Origin: Thermus parvatiensis
GTDB lineage: Bacteria; Deinococcota; Deinococci; Deinococcales; Thermaceae
NCBI RefSeq assembly: GCF_001535545.1
Contig: NZ_CP014141.1
Span: 1,692,001 to 1,756,000, forward strand
DNA: 64,000 nucleotides
Direction of reading: 5' to 3'
The notes beneath the pieces are model-generated. The model made no database searches, was not told where the DNA came from, and worked only from the letters and a program-made list of their open reading frames with translations. The position numbers were made by a program, and so were the translations under genes. Within the stretch, counting starts at the first letter, position 1. The number at the start of each line of letters is the position of its first letter. Shown piece by piece: positions 46,039-55,276 of this stretch.

Positions 46039-47577
46039 TCAGGAGCGCACTGGGCGTCTACCGCGGGCGGGGGCCTCGGGCAGGGCCTCCACCCGCTTAG
46101 CCCGCTCCAGCCGAACCCCCTGCACCTCGGCCAGGCGGGGAAGGTCCTGGGGGCGGAGGTCCACGTAAAACGCCTCCTCCCCTTGGGCGATCTTGCCCAC
46201 CTCGAGGCCCTTCTCCTTCAAGAGAGCCACCAGGCGGGGCAGGCTGAGCCTAGGCCCCGTGGCCTTGAAGGTGAGCCAGCCCTCCTCGCCCGTGAGGAGG
46301 CTCTTCTCTTTAGGAGCCCCACCCAGGAGAAGGGCCATGAGGGCGGCCACCACCTCCACCCTTCCCTCGGCGAAGAGCTTCCCGGCGAAGTCCAGGTAGA
46401 GCTTGTAGTCCCTTTCCGGAACCCGGGCCAGCCGGGCCAAGAGGTGGTGCCACTTGGCCTCCAGGACCTCCTCCGGGGTGGGAGGGTTCACCCGCTTGAA
46501 GGTGCGGCCCACCGCCTGCTCCAGCTCGGAAAGCTCCCGCCTTTCCCGGGGCCCGTAGAGGACCACCACCTCACCCCCCCGGCCCGCCCGGCCCGTGCGC
46601 CCCGAGCGGTGCTGGTAGGTTTCCGGCTTGTCGGGCAGGCGGTAATGCACCACCAGGTCCACCTCGGGGATGTCCAGGCCGCGGGCAGCCACATCCGTGG
46701 CCACCAGCACCCGCACCTCCCCTTCGCGGAAAGCCTTCATGACCCGCTCGCGGTCCGTCTGGGAGAGGTCCCCGTGGATGGCCCGGGCCGGGTGGCCCAG
46801 GCGGAGAAGGCCCGTGGCCACCTCCTCGGTCTCGGCCTTGGTGCGGGTGAAGACGATGGCCCGCTTGGGGGCCTTCACGTAGAGGAGGTCGGAGAGGAGG
46901 GCGAGCCGGTCCCCGGGGGCGGGCACCGCCTCCTCCTGGTAGGTGACCCCCTCTTCCCGCACCACGTTGATGACCACGGGGGAACGCATGTAGCGCTCAG
47001 CAAGCCTCCGGGCCCAGGAGGGCAGGGTGGCGGAGAAGAGGAGGGTCTGGCGCTCGGAAGGCGTGGCGGAGAGGAGGGATTCCACCTCCTCCTCAAAGCC
47101 CATGGAGAGCATCTCGTCCGCCTCGTCCAGGACGGCGATCTGCACCTGGGAGAGCTTCAGAACCCCCTGCTTCAAGTAGTCCAGGGCCCTTCCCGGGGTG
47201 GCCACCACCACGTCCGCCCCCCGGAGGAGCTCCTCCTTCTGCTTGCCATAGCCCGTGCCCCCGTAGACCGTGACCACCTTCAGGTGGGGGGCCACGGCGG
47301 CCAGCTCCCCGGAAACCTGCAGGGCCAACTCCCGGGTGGGGGTGAGGACCAAAGCCCTGGGGGCCCGTCCCCGCTCACCGCTGGCCTCCAACCGCTCGGC
47401 GATGGGCAAGGCGAAGGCCAGGGTTTTGCCGGTGCCCGTGCGGGCCTGGCCGATGAGGTCCTTGCCCTCCAAGGCCAAGGGCAACGCCGCCGCCTGGATG
47501 GGGGTAGGGGCGGTGATGCCCCGCCGCAAAAGGGCTTCCTTGATCTCGTCCTTCAGGGGAAAGTCTTTAAACTCCAT
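46039..47577 (-). CDS. hera: DEAD-box RNA helicase Hera
   Basis: 512 residues. Q motif and helicase motifs: TPIQAAALPLALEGKDLIGQ, ARTGTGKT, PTRELALQ, VLDEADEMLSMG, SATLPSWARR, VATDVAARGLDIPEVD and HRSGRTGRAGRGG. After residue about 370 comes the Thermus Hera tail: a dimerisation domain, then an RNA-binding domain. Hera binds the RNase P RNA and 23S hairpin 92 and works as a dimer. Start ATG 47577 (MEFKDFPLKDEIKEALLRRG) matches known Hera; the 24-nt upstream extension is dropped. Confidence 0.95.
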   Translation of the reverse strand: MEFKDFPLKDEIKEALLRRGITAPTPIQAAALPLALEGKDLIGQARTGTGKTLAFALPIAERLEASGERGRAPRALVLTPTRELALQVSGELAAVAPHLKVVTVYGGTGYGKQKEELLRGADVVVATPGRALDYLKQGVLKLSQVQIAVLDEADEMLSMGFEEEVESLLSATPSERQTLLFSATLPSWARRLAERYMRSPVVINVVREEGVTYQEEAVPAPGDRLALLSDLLYVKAPKRAIVFTRTKAETEEVATGLLRLGHPARAIHGDLSQTDRERVMKAFREGEVRVLVATDVAARGLDIPEVDLVVHYRLPDKPETYQHRSGRTGRAGRGGEVVVLYGPRERRELSELEQAVGRTFKRVNPPTPEEVLEAKWHHLLARLARVPERDYKLYLDFAGKLFAEGRVEVVAALMALLLGGAPKEKSLLTGEEGWLTFKATGPRLSLPRLVALLKEKGLEVGKIAQGEEAFYVDLRPQDLPRLAEVQGVRLERAKRVEALPEAPARGRRPVRS

Positions 47578-47652
47578 TCTCTCTCGCTTCCCGGACCCCA
47601 CCCGCGCCCGAGGAGGAGGGGTAAAGCCCGTAAACCTTTTAATTTTAGTGAA

Positions 47653-48865
47653 CTAAAGCACGAATGTCAAGGGAATGGCCTCCACCTCCTCCCCTTCCCG
47701 CACGTCCTGGCCTGGGGGAGGACCACCAGGGCGTTGCCCACGGCCATGGAGCGGAGCACCCCGCTACTCTGGTTCCCGGTGGTGCGCACCACCAGTTCCC
47801 CCTCAAAGGAGAGGACTCCCCGGCGAAAAACCTTCTTGTCCACCGCCCCCCGGAAGGGGGTGAGGGCCCTGGCCCTCAAGGAGCGGTAGGGGGGCTCCGT
47901 GCGCCGGAGAAGGCGGAAGAGGAAGGGCCTCCCGTAGAGGAAGAAGGTGACCATGCTGGAGACCGGGTTTCCCGGAAGGCCGAGGACGGGAAGCCCCCCT
48001 AGCCTGGCGAAGAGGAGGGGCCCCCCGGGCTGCTGCCGCACCTTCCAGAAGACCACCTCCCCGTGGCGCTCCAAGACCTTGCGCACCACGTCGTACTCCC
48101 CCATGGACACGCCCCCGAGGTGAGGAGGAGGTCCAAAGGCCCCGCCTCTTTAAGCCGCGCGAGCACCGCCTCCGGGTCGTCCGGGACCTTGCCCAAAAGA
48201 ACGGGCTCTCCGCCCGCCTCGAGGACCAGCCCCCAGAGGCTATAGGCGTTGGAGTTGTAGACCCCACCAAAGGGCAGGGGCTCCCCCGGCTCCACCACCT
48301 CGTCCCCCGTGGAGAGGATCCCCACCCTAGGCCTCCGGAAAACCTTCAGGCGGGGATAGCCCATGGCCGCCGCCAGGCCGAGCCTTCCTGGGGTGAGGAG
48401 GTCCCCCCGCTTGAGGTAGACCTCTCCCTTTTTGAGGTCATCCCCCTTGGGCCTTATGTCCTTGGGGCTTGCCGGGGCGAAGAGGAGAACGTACTCCCCT
48501 TCCCGCCTCGTGTCCTCTACCCGCACCACGGCGTCTGCCCCCTTGGGGATGGGGGCTCCGGTGTAAACGGCCACGGCCTCGCCCGGCCCCACCTCCCCGG
48601 GGAAGGGTCTTCCCGCCGGGGCCTCGCCGATGACCCTAAGGCGCACGGGGCTTTCCGGGGAGGCCGAGCGGGTGTCCTCCTGCCGGCAGGCGTAGCCGTC
48701 TATGGCGGTGTCGTCCTGGTCGGGGTGGTCCACCTCGGAGGCCAGGTCCTCAGCCAGGACCCGGCCGTAGGCCTCCTTGAGGGGCAGCTCCTCCACGCTA
48801 AGCTCACCCCTCGCCTCCTCCAAGACCAGGCTCAGGGCTTCCTCCACGGAAAGGTTCGTCCGCAT
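47653..48865 (-). CDS. moeA: Molybdopterin molybdotransferase, two frame breaks
   Basis: About 404 residues. MoeA inserts molybdate into adenylylated molybdopterin. Segments: DDTAIDGYACRQEDT, YTGAPIPKGADAVVRVEDTR, RPRVGILSTGDEVVEPGEPL, GVYNSNAYSLWGLVLEAGGE and PGNPVSSMVTFFLYGRPFLF. Breaks: C run 48112-48116 (repaired: LLLTSGGVSMGEYDVV) and G run 47714-47718 (repaired: VVLPPGQDVREGEEVEAIPL). The stop is TAG 47653-47655, inside TTTAGTGAACTAAA, a palindrome between moeA and hera. Start ATG 48865. Confidence 0.93.
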
Positions 48866-48871
48866 CGGACC

Positions 48872-50017
48872 TCAGTCTACCCGCTCAAGCCCCCGGAAGG
48901 CCCAGGGCCAAAAGGCAATGCCCAAGGTGTAGAGGGCGAGGGTTACCCCGAAGAGGAGGTCAAAGGCCTTCAGGCCCAAAGCCTCCTGCACCGCCCCGGA
49001 AAGGGCGCTTGCCAGGGCGAAGAGAAGGCTCCAGAGGGCGCTTTCCAGGAGAAAGAAGCCGGGGCGCTCCTCCTCGGGCAGGTAGTCCATGACCAAGGCG
49101 GCGTAGACCGGCCCGGCGGCGTTCATGAGGGCCCCCCGCACCAGAAGGGCCAGGGTGACCACGGGAAGCCAGGGGGCCCAGGCCAAGGCAGCCAGGAAGG
49201 GAAGGGAAAGGGCCTGGACAAAGACGATGGCCCCCAGCTTCCCAAGGCGGGCCACCAGCAGGGGCTGGAGGAGCATGGCCCCCCCGGTGGCCAGGGCGGA
49301 TAGGGCGAAGATGGCCCCGGTGGTGCCGTAGGTGAGGCCGAACTTCTCCTTCAGGAAAAGGTTCAGAAAGGGGATGACGAGCCCCGCCCCAAAGCCGATG
49401 ACCACCTGGGGTAAAAGGAGGCGGAGCCAGGCCCTAAGCCGGCCGCGGAAGTGGAGGGGCCTTCCCTCGCCGCCCCCCTGGGGAAGCCCCCGGACCAGGG
49501 GGTAGGCGAGGACAAAGAAGGGAAGGGCGAAAAGGAGGACCCACCGCGCCCCTAGAAGGTCCGAGAGGTAGCCCGCAAGCAAGGTGGAGAAGAAACCGCT
49601 CGCCGTGGTGAGGGCGGCCTGGAGGCTAAAGAGGGCCACCCGCCTCTCTGGGGGCACCAGCCGGGCCATGAGGGGAGCGGCCGCCCCCTGGAGGAGGGTC
49701 CCGGCCAGGCCATAGGCGGCCAGGCCGGGAAAGACCAAGACCCCAAGCCCCACCAAAAGCCCTCCCAGCACCGCCAGGAGGAAGGCCAGGTGGAGGCTTT
49801 TCAAATAACCCAGGCGGGGGATGAGGTAGGCCAGGGGAAGGGTGAAAACCACCCCCACCAGGAGGAGGAGGGCTTGGGCCAAGCCGATGGCCTGGCGGCC
49901 ATAGCCCAGGGCCTCGAGGTGGAAGTTGAGGAAGAAGTGGACGAGGTTGGCCCCGAAGGACCAGAGGAAACTGGCGAGGACAAAGCGGTAGGCGGGTGCA
50001 AGCGGGGAGGTTTTCAT
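48872..50017 (-). CDS. Major facilitator superfamily transporter
   Basis: 381 residues, about 12 hydrophobic helices. N-terminus MKTSPLAPAYRFVLASFLWS. The conserved loop PLAYLIPRLGYLKSLHLAFL matches the MFS motif between helices 2 and 3, and LVPPERRVALFSLQAALTTA follows helix 4. The gene ends 6 nt before the moeA start and may be in its operon. Substrate unknown. Confidence 0.85.
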   Translation of the reverse strand: MKTSPLAPAYRFVLASFLWSFGANLVHFFLNFHLEALGYGRQAIGLAQALLLLVGVVFTLPLAYLIPRLGYLKSLHLAFLLAVLGGLLVGLGVLVFPGLAAYGLAGTLLQGAAAPLMARLVPPERRVALFSLQAALTTASGFFSTLLAGYLSDLLGARWVLLFALPFFVLAYPLVRGLPQGGGEGRPLHFRGRLRAWLRLLLPQVVIGFGAGLVIPFLNLFLKEKFGLTYGTTGAIFALSALATGGAMLLQPLLVARLGKLGAIVFVQALSLPFLAALAWAPWLPVVTLALLVRGALMNAAGPVYAALVMDYLPEEERPGFFLLESALWSLLFALASALSGAVQEALGLKAFDLLFGVTLALYTLGIAFWPWAFRGLERVD

Positions 50018-50046
50018 AAAAATCCTTTTGGTGGGCCCAAACCCCC

Positions 50047-50712
50047 TCAGCCCTCCTGACGGCTAGGGCAGTGGGGTGCCAGGACGCAGGTAGCGCACTT
50101 GGGCTTCCGGGCGGTGCACACGTAGCGGCCGTGGAGGACCAAGGCGTGGTGGACGAAGACCCAGTCCTCCTTGGGAAAAAGGCCCTCCAGCTCGGCCCCG
50201 ATTTTCTCCGGGCTCTTGGCCTCTGAAAGGCAAAGCCGCCGCGCCAGACGGGCCACGTGGGTGTCCACGGCGATGCCGGGGATACCGAAGGCCGCCCCCA
50301 GGACCACGGTGGCCGTCTTCCAGCCCACCCCAGGCAGGCGCATCAGGGCCGCCTTCTCCCGCGGCACCTCTCCCCCATGCTCCGCCACCAGGCGCTGGGC
50401 CAGGGCCACCAGGTTCTTGGCTTTGGTCTTGTAAAGCCCGATGCGCCTGATGAAAGGCTCCACCTCCTCCGGGGTGGCCTCCGCCAGGGCCTTGGCATCG
50501 GGAAAGCGGGCGAAGAGGGCCGGGGTGGCCTCGTTCACGCTTCTATCCGTGGCCTGGGCGGAAAGCACCGTGGCCACCAAAAGCTGGAAAGGGGTCTCGT
50601 GCCTAAGCTCGGTGCGGGCCTTGGGGTAGGCCTCCTTTAAGGCCTCCAGGATGGCCCTCGCCCGCTTCCTCTTTTCCTCTAGCCCCTCCTTCGGGCACGC
50701 CACGCCCCCCAA
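50047..50712 (-). CDS. nth: Endonuclease III
   Basis: 221 residues. This DNA glycosylase/AP lyase removes oxidised pyrimidines. The helix-hairpin-helix LPGVGWKTATVVLGAAFG holds the catalytic Lys, GIAVDTHVARLARRL the catalytic Asp, and the C-terminal CTARKPKCATCVLAPHC is the [4Fe-4S] loop (C-x6-C-x2-C-x5-C). The start is unsure: TTG 50712 or GTG 50703, neither with a good ribosome site. The divergent ASCH gene starts 15 bp away. Confidence 0.93.
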   Translation of the reverse strand: MGGVACPKEGLEEKRKRARAILEALKEAYPKARTELRHETPFQLLVATVLSAQATDRSVNEATPALFARFPDAKALAEATPEEVEPFIRRIGLYKTKAKNLVALAQRLVAEHGGEVPREKAALMRLPGVGWKTATVVLGAAFGIPGIAVDTHVARLARRLCLSEAKSPEKIGAELEGLFPKEDWVFVHHALVLHGRYVCTARKPKCATCVLAPHCPSRQEG

Positions 50713-50726
50713 TCTACAATGGAGAG

Positions 50727-51092
50727 GTGGAAAGGCCCAAGCTCGGCCTCATCGTCCGCGAGCCTTACGCCAGCCTCATCGTGGACGGGAAGAAGGTCTG
50801 GGAAATCCGCAAGCGCTCCACCCGTCACCGGGGGCCCTTGGGCATCGTCACGGGGGGAAGGCTCATCGGCCAGGTGGACCTCATTGGGGTGGAGGGCCCC
50901 TTTAGCGTGGAAGAGCTCTTAAAACACCCCGAGAAGCACCTGGCGGAGGAGGCCTTCCTCCGGGCCTACGCCGGGGAAGCCCCCCTTTACGCCTGGGTGC
51001 TGGCGAACCCCCAGCGCTACACGAAGCCCCTCTGGGTCCCCAGGCGCCCGGGGCGGATCATGTTCGTGGACCTCTCCGAGGTAGCGTGGTGA
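50727..51092 (+). CDS. ASCH-domain RNA-binding-like protein
   Basis: 121 residues from GTG 50727. LIVREPYASLIVDGKKVWEI, STRHRGPLGIVTGGRLIGQV and PLYAWVLANPQRYTKPLWVP match the ASCH fold (PUA-like beta-barrel), including the family's G-x-K-x-x-E loop. ASCH proteins bind or cut RNA, or handle modified nucleosides (YqfB amidohydrolase). The 3' end overlaps the convergent ABC/GNAT gene by 35 nt. Confidence 0.82.
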   Translation: MERPKLGLIVREPYASLIVDGKKVWEIRKRSTRHRGPLGIVTGGRLIGQVDLIGVEGPFSVEELLKHPEKHLAEEAFLRAYAGEAPLYAWVLANPQRYTKPLWVPRRPGRIMFVDLSEVAW

Positions 51093-52794
51093 GCCCCCCG
51101 TAACCCACGTAGACCAAGAGGTCCGGGTCCAAGGCAGCGATGACCTCGGGCCGGTGGGTGGCCACCACCAGGGTGATCCCCGCCTCCCGGCAAAGCTTCC
51201 CCAGCCCCAGGGCCACCCGCCTCGCCGTAGGCACGTCCAGGTGGGCGGCGAACTCGTCTATGAGGAGGAGGTCCGGCCGCTCAGCGAGCAATAGGGCCAG
51301 ACGGAAGCGCTCCCTTTGCCCGGTGGAAAGCTCCTTGGGCCTCGCCCGGTAGAGCACGGCGTCGGAAAGGCCCACGCGGTTTAAAACCTCAACGGCCGCC
51401 CCCACGTCCCCAAGCTTGCGGTAGGCGCTTTCCAGGATGGGGTCCTCCCCGAGGTCTACTTCCCTTTCCCCCGGGATGTAGGCCACCCGCTTGCCCGGGG
51501 GCAAGACCACCTCTCCCCTATCGGGCGCCTCGCCCAAAAGGAGCCTAAGGAGGGTGGTCTTCCCCGCCCCGCTCGCCCCCGCCAGGACCACCAGGTTTCC
51601 CGGAGGAATCTCCAGGCTTGCTCCCCGGAGTACTGCCCGCTCCACCACCCGCGCCTTCACCCCGAAGGCCTCGAGGACCCCCCGCACCTCCGGGGAGAGG
51701 CCCTTTAGTTCCAGATGGCTCCGGTAGCCCTTGTGGACCCCTTCCAGGCGGATGGGCCCCTTTAGCCCCTCCACCCGGCCAAACCGGGGCCTAAAAAGCC
51801 TCCCCCCGTGCTCTTGGGCGTAGGGGTCTTCCCGGAGGAAGCGCTCCAAATACCCTTCCGCCTCCTCCGTGAGGGGATAGAAGAGCACGGGCCTTCCCGA
51901 GGCGGTGTCAAAGAGGTAGCGGAAGCCCACCTTCTCAAAGAAGGGGTGGTAGCGGGCCATCTGGGCGATGGTGTAGACCAGGTGCTTTTCCCGCCTGCCC
52001 TCGGGGGCTCCCCGCTCCTTGGCCCACTCCAGGGCCATGCGCACGAGAAGCGCCCCGAAGCCCTCTGAGCGGTAGTCGGGGTGGACCACCACCCGGGCGA
52101 TGCGGGCAGCGGCGGTCTTGACGCGATCCAAGGCCTTTTCCCAGTCGCTGCCCCCCTCATAAGTGGGGTGGAACCAGTCCCTCGGGAAGATCTTTTCCCG
52201 GATGTCCCGCTCCACGCCTTCGGGGGTCCTCCGGTGCATCCGGGGGATGGGGGGGTCCAGGCGCAGGTAGCCCAGGATCTGGGGCTCAAAGGGAAGCCGC
52301 TCCACAAGCTCCAAAACCAGAAAGCGGCTTGCCGGAGTGGACCCTCGGATCTCCTTAAGCCTCGCCTCCCCGCCGCAGTCGCAAAGAGGCTTGGCGTTGG
52401 CCAAGAGCGTCTTGTGGCACTGGGTGCACACCCAAAGGGCCACCACCTCCTTCTCCGAGGCGTAGTGGAACTGCTCCAGCTCGGCGATGGCCTCAAAGTC
52501 GCTTTCATAGGTGGCCTCCCGCACCTTAAGGCGGTAGCGGTAGGCCTCGCCCCCCAGGGGGCTTTCCCGCACGTGCTCCAGGGTCTTGGCGAAGGGGGGC
52601 CAGAGGGGGAAGGCGCCCTCGAGGGCGTACTCGTCAAAGCCGAGGACGGGCTTCTTGAACTCGGTGCGAAGCCTCACCCTATCCCCGGGCCTCAGCCACT
52701 TGGCCACGTCCCCGGTCATGCGCAAGGTCACGCCCCCCTCCAGGAGGACCTCCCCGTACCAGCGCCAGTAGACCCTCCGCCCCAAGACGCGCAT
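51058..52794 (-). CDS. Zinc-ribbon/GNAT/ABC-ATPase fusion (COG2401 type)
   Basis: 578 residues from ATG 52794. The N-terminal OB-like part (about 1-80) is followed by a zinc ribbon (CTQCHK and CDCGG, about 115-140). Then comes a GNAT acetyltransferase core, RIARVVVHPDYRSEGFGALL (about 230). From about residue 390 an ABC ATPase carries GASGAGKTTLLRLLLGEAPD (Walker A), KELSTGQRERFRLALLLAER (signature), LLLIDEFAAH (Walker B) and ATHRPE (H loop). No membrane helix, so not a transporter. COG2401 proteins of this build have no settled role. Confidence 0.85.
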   Translation of the reverse strand: MRVLGRRVYWRWYGEVLLEGGVTLRMTGDVAKWLRPGDRVRLRTEFKKPVLGFDEYALEGAFPLWPPFAKTLEHVRESPLGGEAYRYRLKVREATYESDFEAIAELEQFHYASEKEVVALWVCTQCHKTLLANAKPLCDCGGEARLKEIRGSTPASRFLVLELVERLPFEPQILGYLRLDPPIPRMHRRTPEGVERDIREKIFPRDWFHPTYEGGSDWEKALDRVKTAAARIARVVVHPDYRSEGFGALLVRMALEWAKERGAPEGRREKHLVYTIAQMARYHPFFEKVGFRYLFDTASGRPVLFYPLTEEAEGYLERFLREDPYAQEHGGRLFRPRFGRVEGLKGPIRLEGVHKGYRSHLELKGLSPEVRGVLEAFGVKARVVERAVLRGASLEIPPGNLVVLAGASGAGKTTLLRLLLGEAPDRGEVVLPPGKRVAYIPGEREVDLGEDPILESAYRKLGDVGAAVEVLNRVGLSDAVLYRARPKELSTGQRERFRLALLLAERPDLLLIDEFAAHLDVPTARRVALGLGKLCREAGITLVVATHRPEVIAALDPDLLVYVGYGGLTTLPRRGPRT

Positions 52795-52821
52795 CGTGCC
52801 CCCATGGTACCCCACTTAATG

Positions 52822-53782
52822 CCTTCGTGTGCTACTTGACCTAGACCCTCGGGGTGTGAAAAAAGAGGGGGTGCCATGCGGCAAGATCGTGAGCACCCCC
52901 AGAACGTAGCCTTTGGCTGACCTACTATCTTGACGCAGAGACCCTTCTGGTGGCTACCTACATCTGGGTAGATGACGAACTGAAGGCCCTGCAGGCCCAA
53001 GGCTTCAAGCTCCCCCCAAAGCAAAAGCACCAAAAGGCCACCCTGGCCGAACTCCTGGCCCTCGCCATCTTTTTGCTCCTCCAGGGCCAGGACCTCGCCA
53101 AAGGCTACCTGGCCGCCAAGACCACCCTCAAGGCCTACTTCCCCTCCCTCCCCCACCTCTCCCGCTTCTACCGGGTCCTTCAGAAGGCCCAGGGGTTGTT
53201 GGCTCACCTGGCCATGAGGCTCTCCGGGGGAAAAGGCCTCCTGCAGGTGGTGGACCTTAAACCCATCCCCCTGGCTCACGGCCACCGGATTCACGGCCTC
53301 TCTCTTCCTGAGGCCGCCGTGGGGGTGGGACCCCTGGGGGCTTTCGCGGGCTACGTCCACAAGCTGTTTCCCTGACGGGAAAGCATCATGCCAGTGATGA
53401 ACGAGCGGGGTCTCTTCTTTCGTTGGGCCATTCTCCCCGGTAATGCCCGGGAGACCTGGGGGAGGGACCTGCTGGACGGTCTGCCCGCGGTCTTGGGGGA
53501 CCGGGGCTTCCGCTGGGTCCAGGGGTCAAGACCCCGCCCTATCGGGTCAGGGGAGGGAAGGTGGTGGAGACGGGGTGGAGAGAGTGGATGGGGAGGGTCA
53601 GGAACTGGATAGAGACCCGCTTCAGCGTGATGGTGCGGTCTTTGGGGCTTCATCGGATAGAGGCCCGGTCCTACTGGGGGCTGGTGGCCCGGGTGAACCT
53701 CATCCTGCTTGTTCACAACCTCATACGTAGCCGGGTGCTCCTGAAGATGGCCGGGGTGGAGCTATGAGGTAGCACACGAAGG
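52822..53782. mobile_element. 961-bp insertion sequence with decayed transposase
   Basis: Perfect 14-bp terminal inverted repeats CCTTCGTGTGCTAC (52822-52835 and reversed at 53769-53782), flanked by a 4-bp target duplication AATG (52818-52821 and 53783-53786). It contains one degraded DDE transposase. Size and ORF layout recall IS982/IS4-type elements; I do not assign a family. It separates the COG2401 gene from the secreted-protein gene at 53800. Confidence 0.9.
52905..53767 (+). pseudogene. DDE transposase of the insertion sequence
   Basis: Pieces in order: YYLDAETLLVATYIWVDDEL (before any good start codon) and LPPKQKHQKATLAELLALAI, then GLLQVVDLKPIPLAHGHRIH with the first Asp. A TGA stop at 53373-53375 interrupts the frame. 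After it FRWAILPGNARETWGRDLLD and VLGDRGFRWVQG (second Asp) continue in frame. A frame break near 53521 leads to VKTPPYRVRGGKVVETGWRE and RNWIETRFSVMVRSLGLHRI (likely catalytic Glu), ending at 53767. One nonsense and one frame change mean this copy cannot make full transposase. Confidence 0.8.
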
Positions 53783-53799
53783 AATGTTAAGCTCATACC

Positions 53800-54543
53800 A
53801 TGAAACGATCCCTTGCCCTGATTCTGGCCTTGTTCAGCCCGTTGGCCCTCACCCAGTCCCCCAAGGAAGCGGTGGAATCCGCCCTCAAGGCCGCCTTCGG
53901 CGACTGGAGGGGCAAGACCTACCAGGGCCTGGACCGGGTAGTCTACTTCACCCCCGAGGGCCAGGAAACGCAGGTCTTGCGGATCCGGACCTACCTTGAC
54001 CTCGGCGGTTGCCGCCTTCGCCTGGAGATCGCCCCCGAGGGCGAGAAGGCGCCCGCCACCCTGGTCTACACCCGGGAGCGCCAGTTCCTCCGCCTCCCGG
54101 ACGGCAGGGAAACCCCCCTGGACGACCGCCTCTTCCTGGAGCTCATCTTCGCCTGGCAGACAGGCTTCACCGGGGCCGCCTTCGGTTATGACGAGGTGGC
54201 TTCCCTGGGGAAAGTGACCCTCCCCGATGGCAGCGAGGCGGAGGCCTACCGGGTGGCGCGCCGGTCCCACGCCTGTCTCCCCAAGGGAGTGCTGGAGGCT
54301 AAACCCTACGAGGGAGAGGTCTACGTACAGGAAGGGAAGGTGGTGGGGGAGGGGCACTTCTCCCCCGTGCTCGGGATGGAGACCCTGACCCTCTACCGGG
54401 ACCTTCGGAAGGAGGGGAGCGCGGGCTATCCCGTGAGGTCGGAGGGCTACCTCCGGACGGGGGACCGGTGGGTCCTCTTCTCCCGGGGAGAAACCCTGGA
54501 AGCCCAGGTGAGCCTCCCCCTGGAGGAAGCCCTATTCCGCTGA
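53800..54543 (+). CDS. Secreted hypothetical protein
   Basis: 247 residues with signal peptide MKRSLALILALFSPLALT (cleavage near 18). The mature protein is beta-rich: QGLDRVVYFTPEGQETQVLR, ILRIRTYL-type strands and GKVTLPDGSEAEAYRV. The layout resembles outer-membrane lipoprotein-carrier or DUF-type periplasmic proteins, but no motif decides. The start lies 17 bp after the insertion sequence, which probably cut it from its promoter. It converges on the C39 cluster. Confidence 0.7.
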   Translation: MKRSLALILALFSPLALTQSPKEAVESALKAAFGDWRGKTYQGLDRVVYFTPEGQETQVLRIRTYLDLGGCRLRLEIAPEGEKAPATLVYTRERQFLRLPDGRETPLDDRLFLELIFAWQTGFTGAAFGYDEVASLGKVTLPDGSEAEAYRVARRSHACLPKGVLEAKPYEGEVYVQEGKVVGEGHFSPVLGMETLTLYRDLRKEGSAGYPVRSEGYLRTGDRWVLFSRGETLEAQVSLPLEEALFR

Positions 54544-54545
54544 GG

Positions 54546-55276
54546 CTAGAGGGGGCCCGTGAGTTCCAGGCCTAGGGCAAAGCCCCCGTCGCCGTACCTT
54601 ACCCGCACCCCCACCTCTCCCTTCCCTTCGGGGTCCAGGGCGTACCCCGCCCGCAGGAGGAGGGCTCCCCCGGGGGCTCCAGCCCCAGAGGCAGGGAGAG
54701 GGAGGTCCCAAGCCCTAGGCTCCACACCTCGTTGGCCACCAGGGATAAGCCCAAGCCCAGCCCCAGGAGAGGCACACCGCCCCGGGGGTAGGAGACCCCC
54801 AGGGCCCAGGTGGCCACCACCGGATCCCTGAGGAGGCTCCCACTGGCCTCCCCTTCCAGGGCCCAGGGGTACCCCAGCCCCAGGCGCACCCGGGGGCGGC
54901 CCCAGAGGTCGGGAAACCGGTAGGCCAGCCCCACCCCAAGGGAAGGCCTGCCCTCCCCTCGCCAGAGGACTTCCCCTGCCTCCCCGTAGTCCCGCCTCTC
55001 CCCAAAGAGGGTGTAGCCGCCCCCCAGCCTGCCCTCCAGGAAGAGGTCTGGAGCCACCCGGTAGCTGAGACCCAAGGACAGGCTCAATCCGTGCCCCACC
55101 CGCAGGCAAGCGTAGGGACCCCGTTCGTCCGCCCCCACCCCTTGGAGAACAGAGGGGGCGTAGGAGAGGGTGAGGCGGTAGCCCAGGGGGGGCTCCTCCG
55201 CCGGGCGCAAGGGGTCCACCTGGGCCAGGGCCCAGGCGGCGAAGGCCAGGAAGAGGGGCAGAAGCCTCAAGGCCAC
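54546..55276 (-). CDS. Outer-membrane beta-barrel-like protein, one frame break
   Basis: About 243 residues from GTG 55276, with signal peptide MALRLLPLFLAFAAWALA. Alternating hydrophobic strands follow: YRLTLSYAPSVLQGVG, LSLSLGLSYRVAPDLFLEGR, PSLGVGLAYRFPDLWG and PLLGLGLGLSLVANEVW. The frame breaks in the C run 54667-54671; one base restores LEPPGGALLLRAGYALDPEG and the last strand LGLELTGPL. It overlaps the C39 peptidase gene by 10 nt, so they are translated together. A barrel in the outer membrane is inferred from the strand pattern. Confidence 0.7.

Noticed and set aside
47653..47666. TTTAGTGAACTAAA palindrome as a shared operator with the similar AGTAAACTAAA before ddrA
   Set aside because: The match is short and AT-rich, and one copy overlaps a stop codon. 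I cannot tell it from chance.
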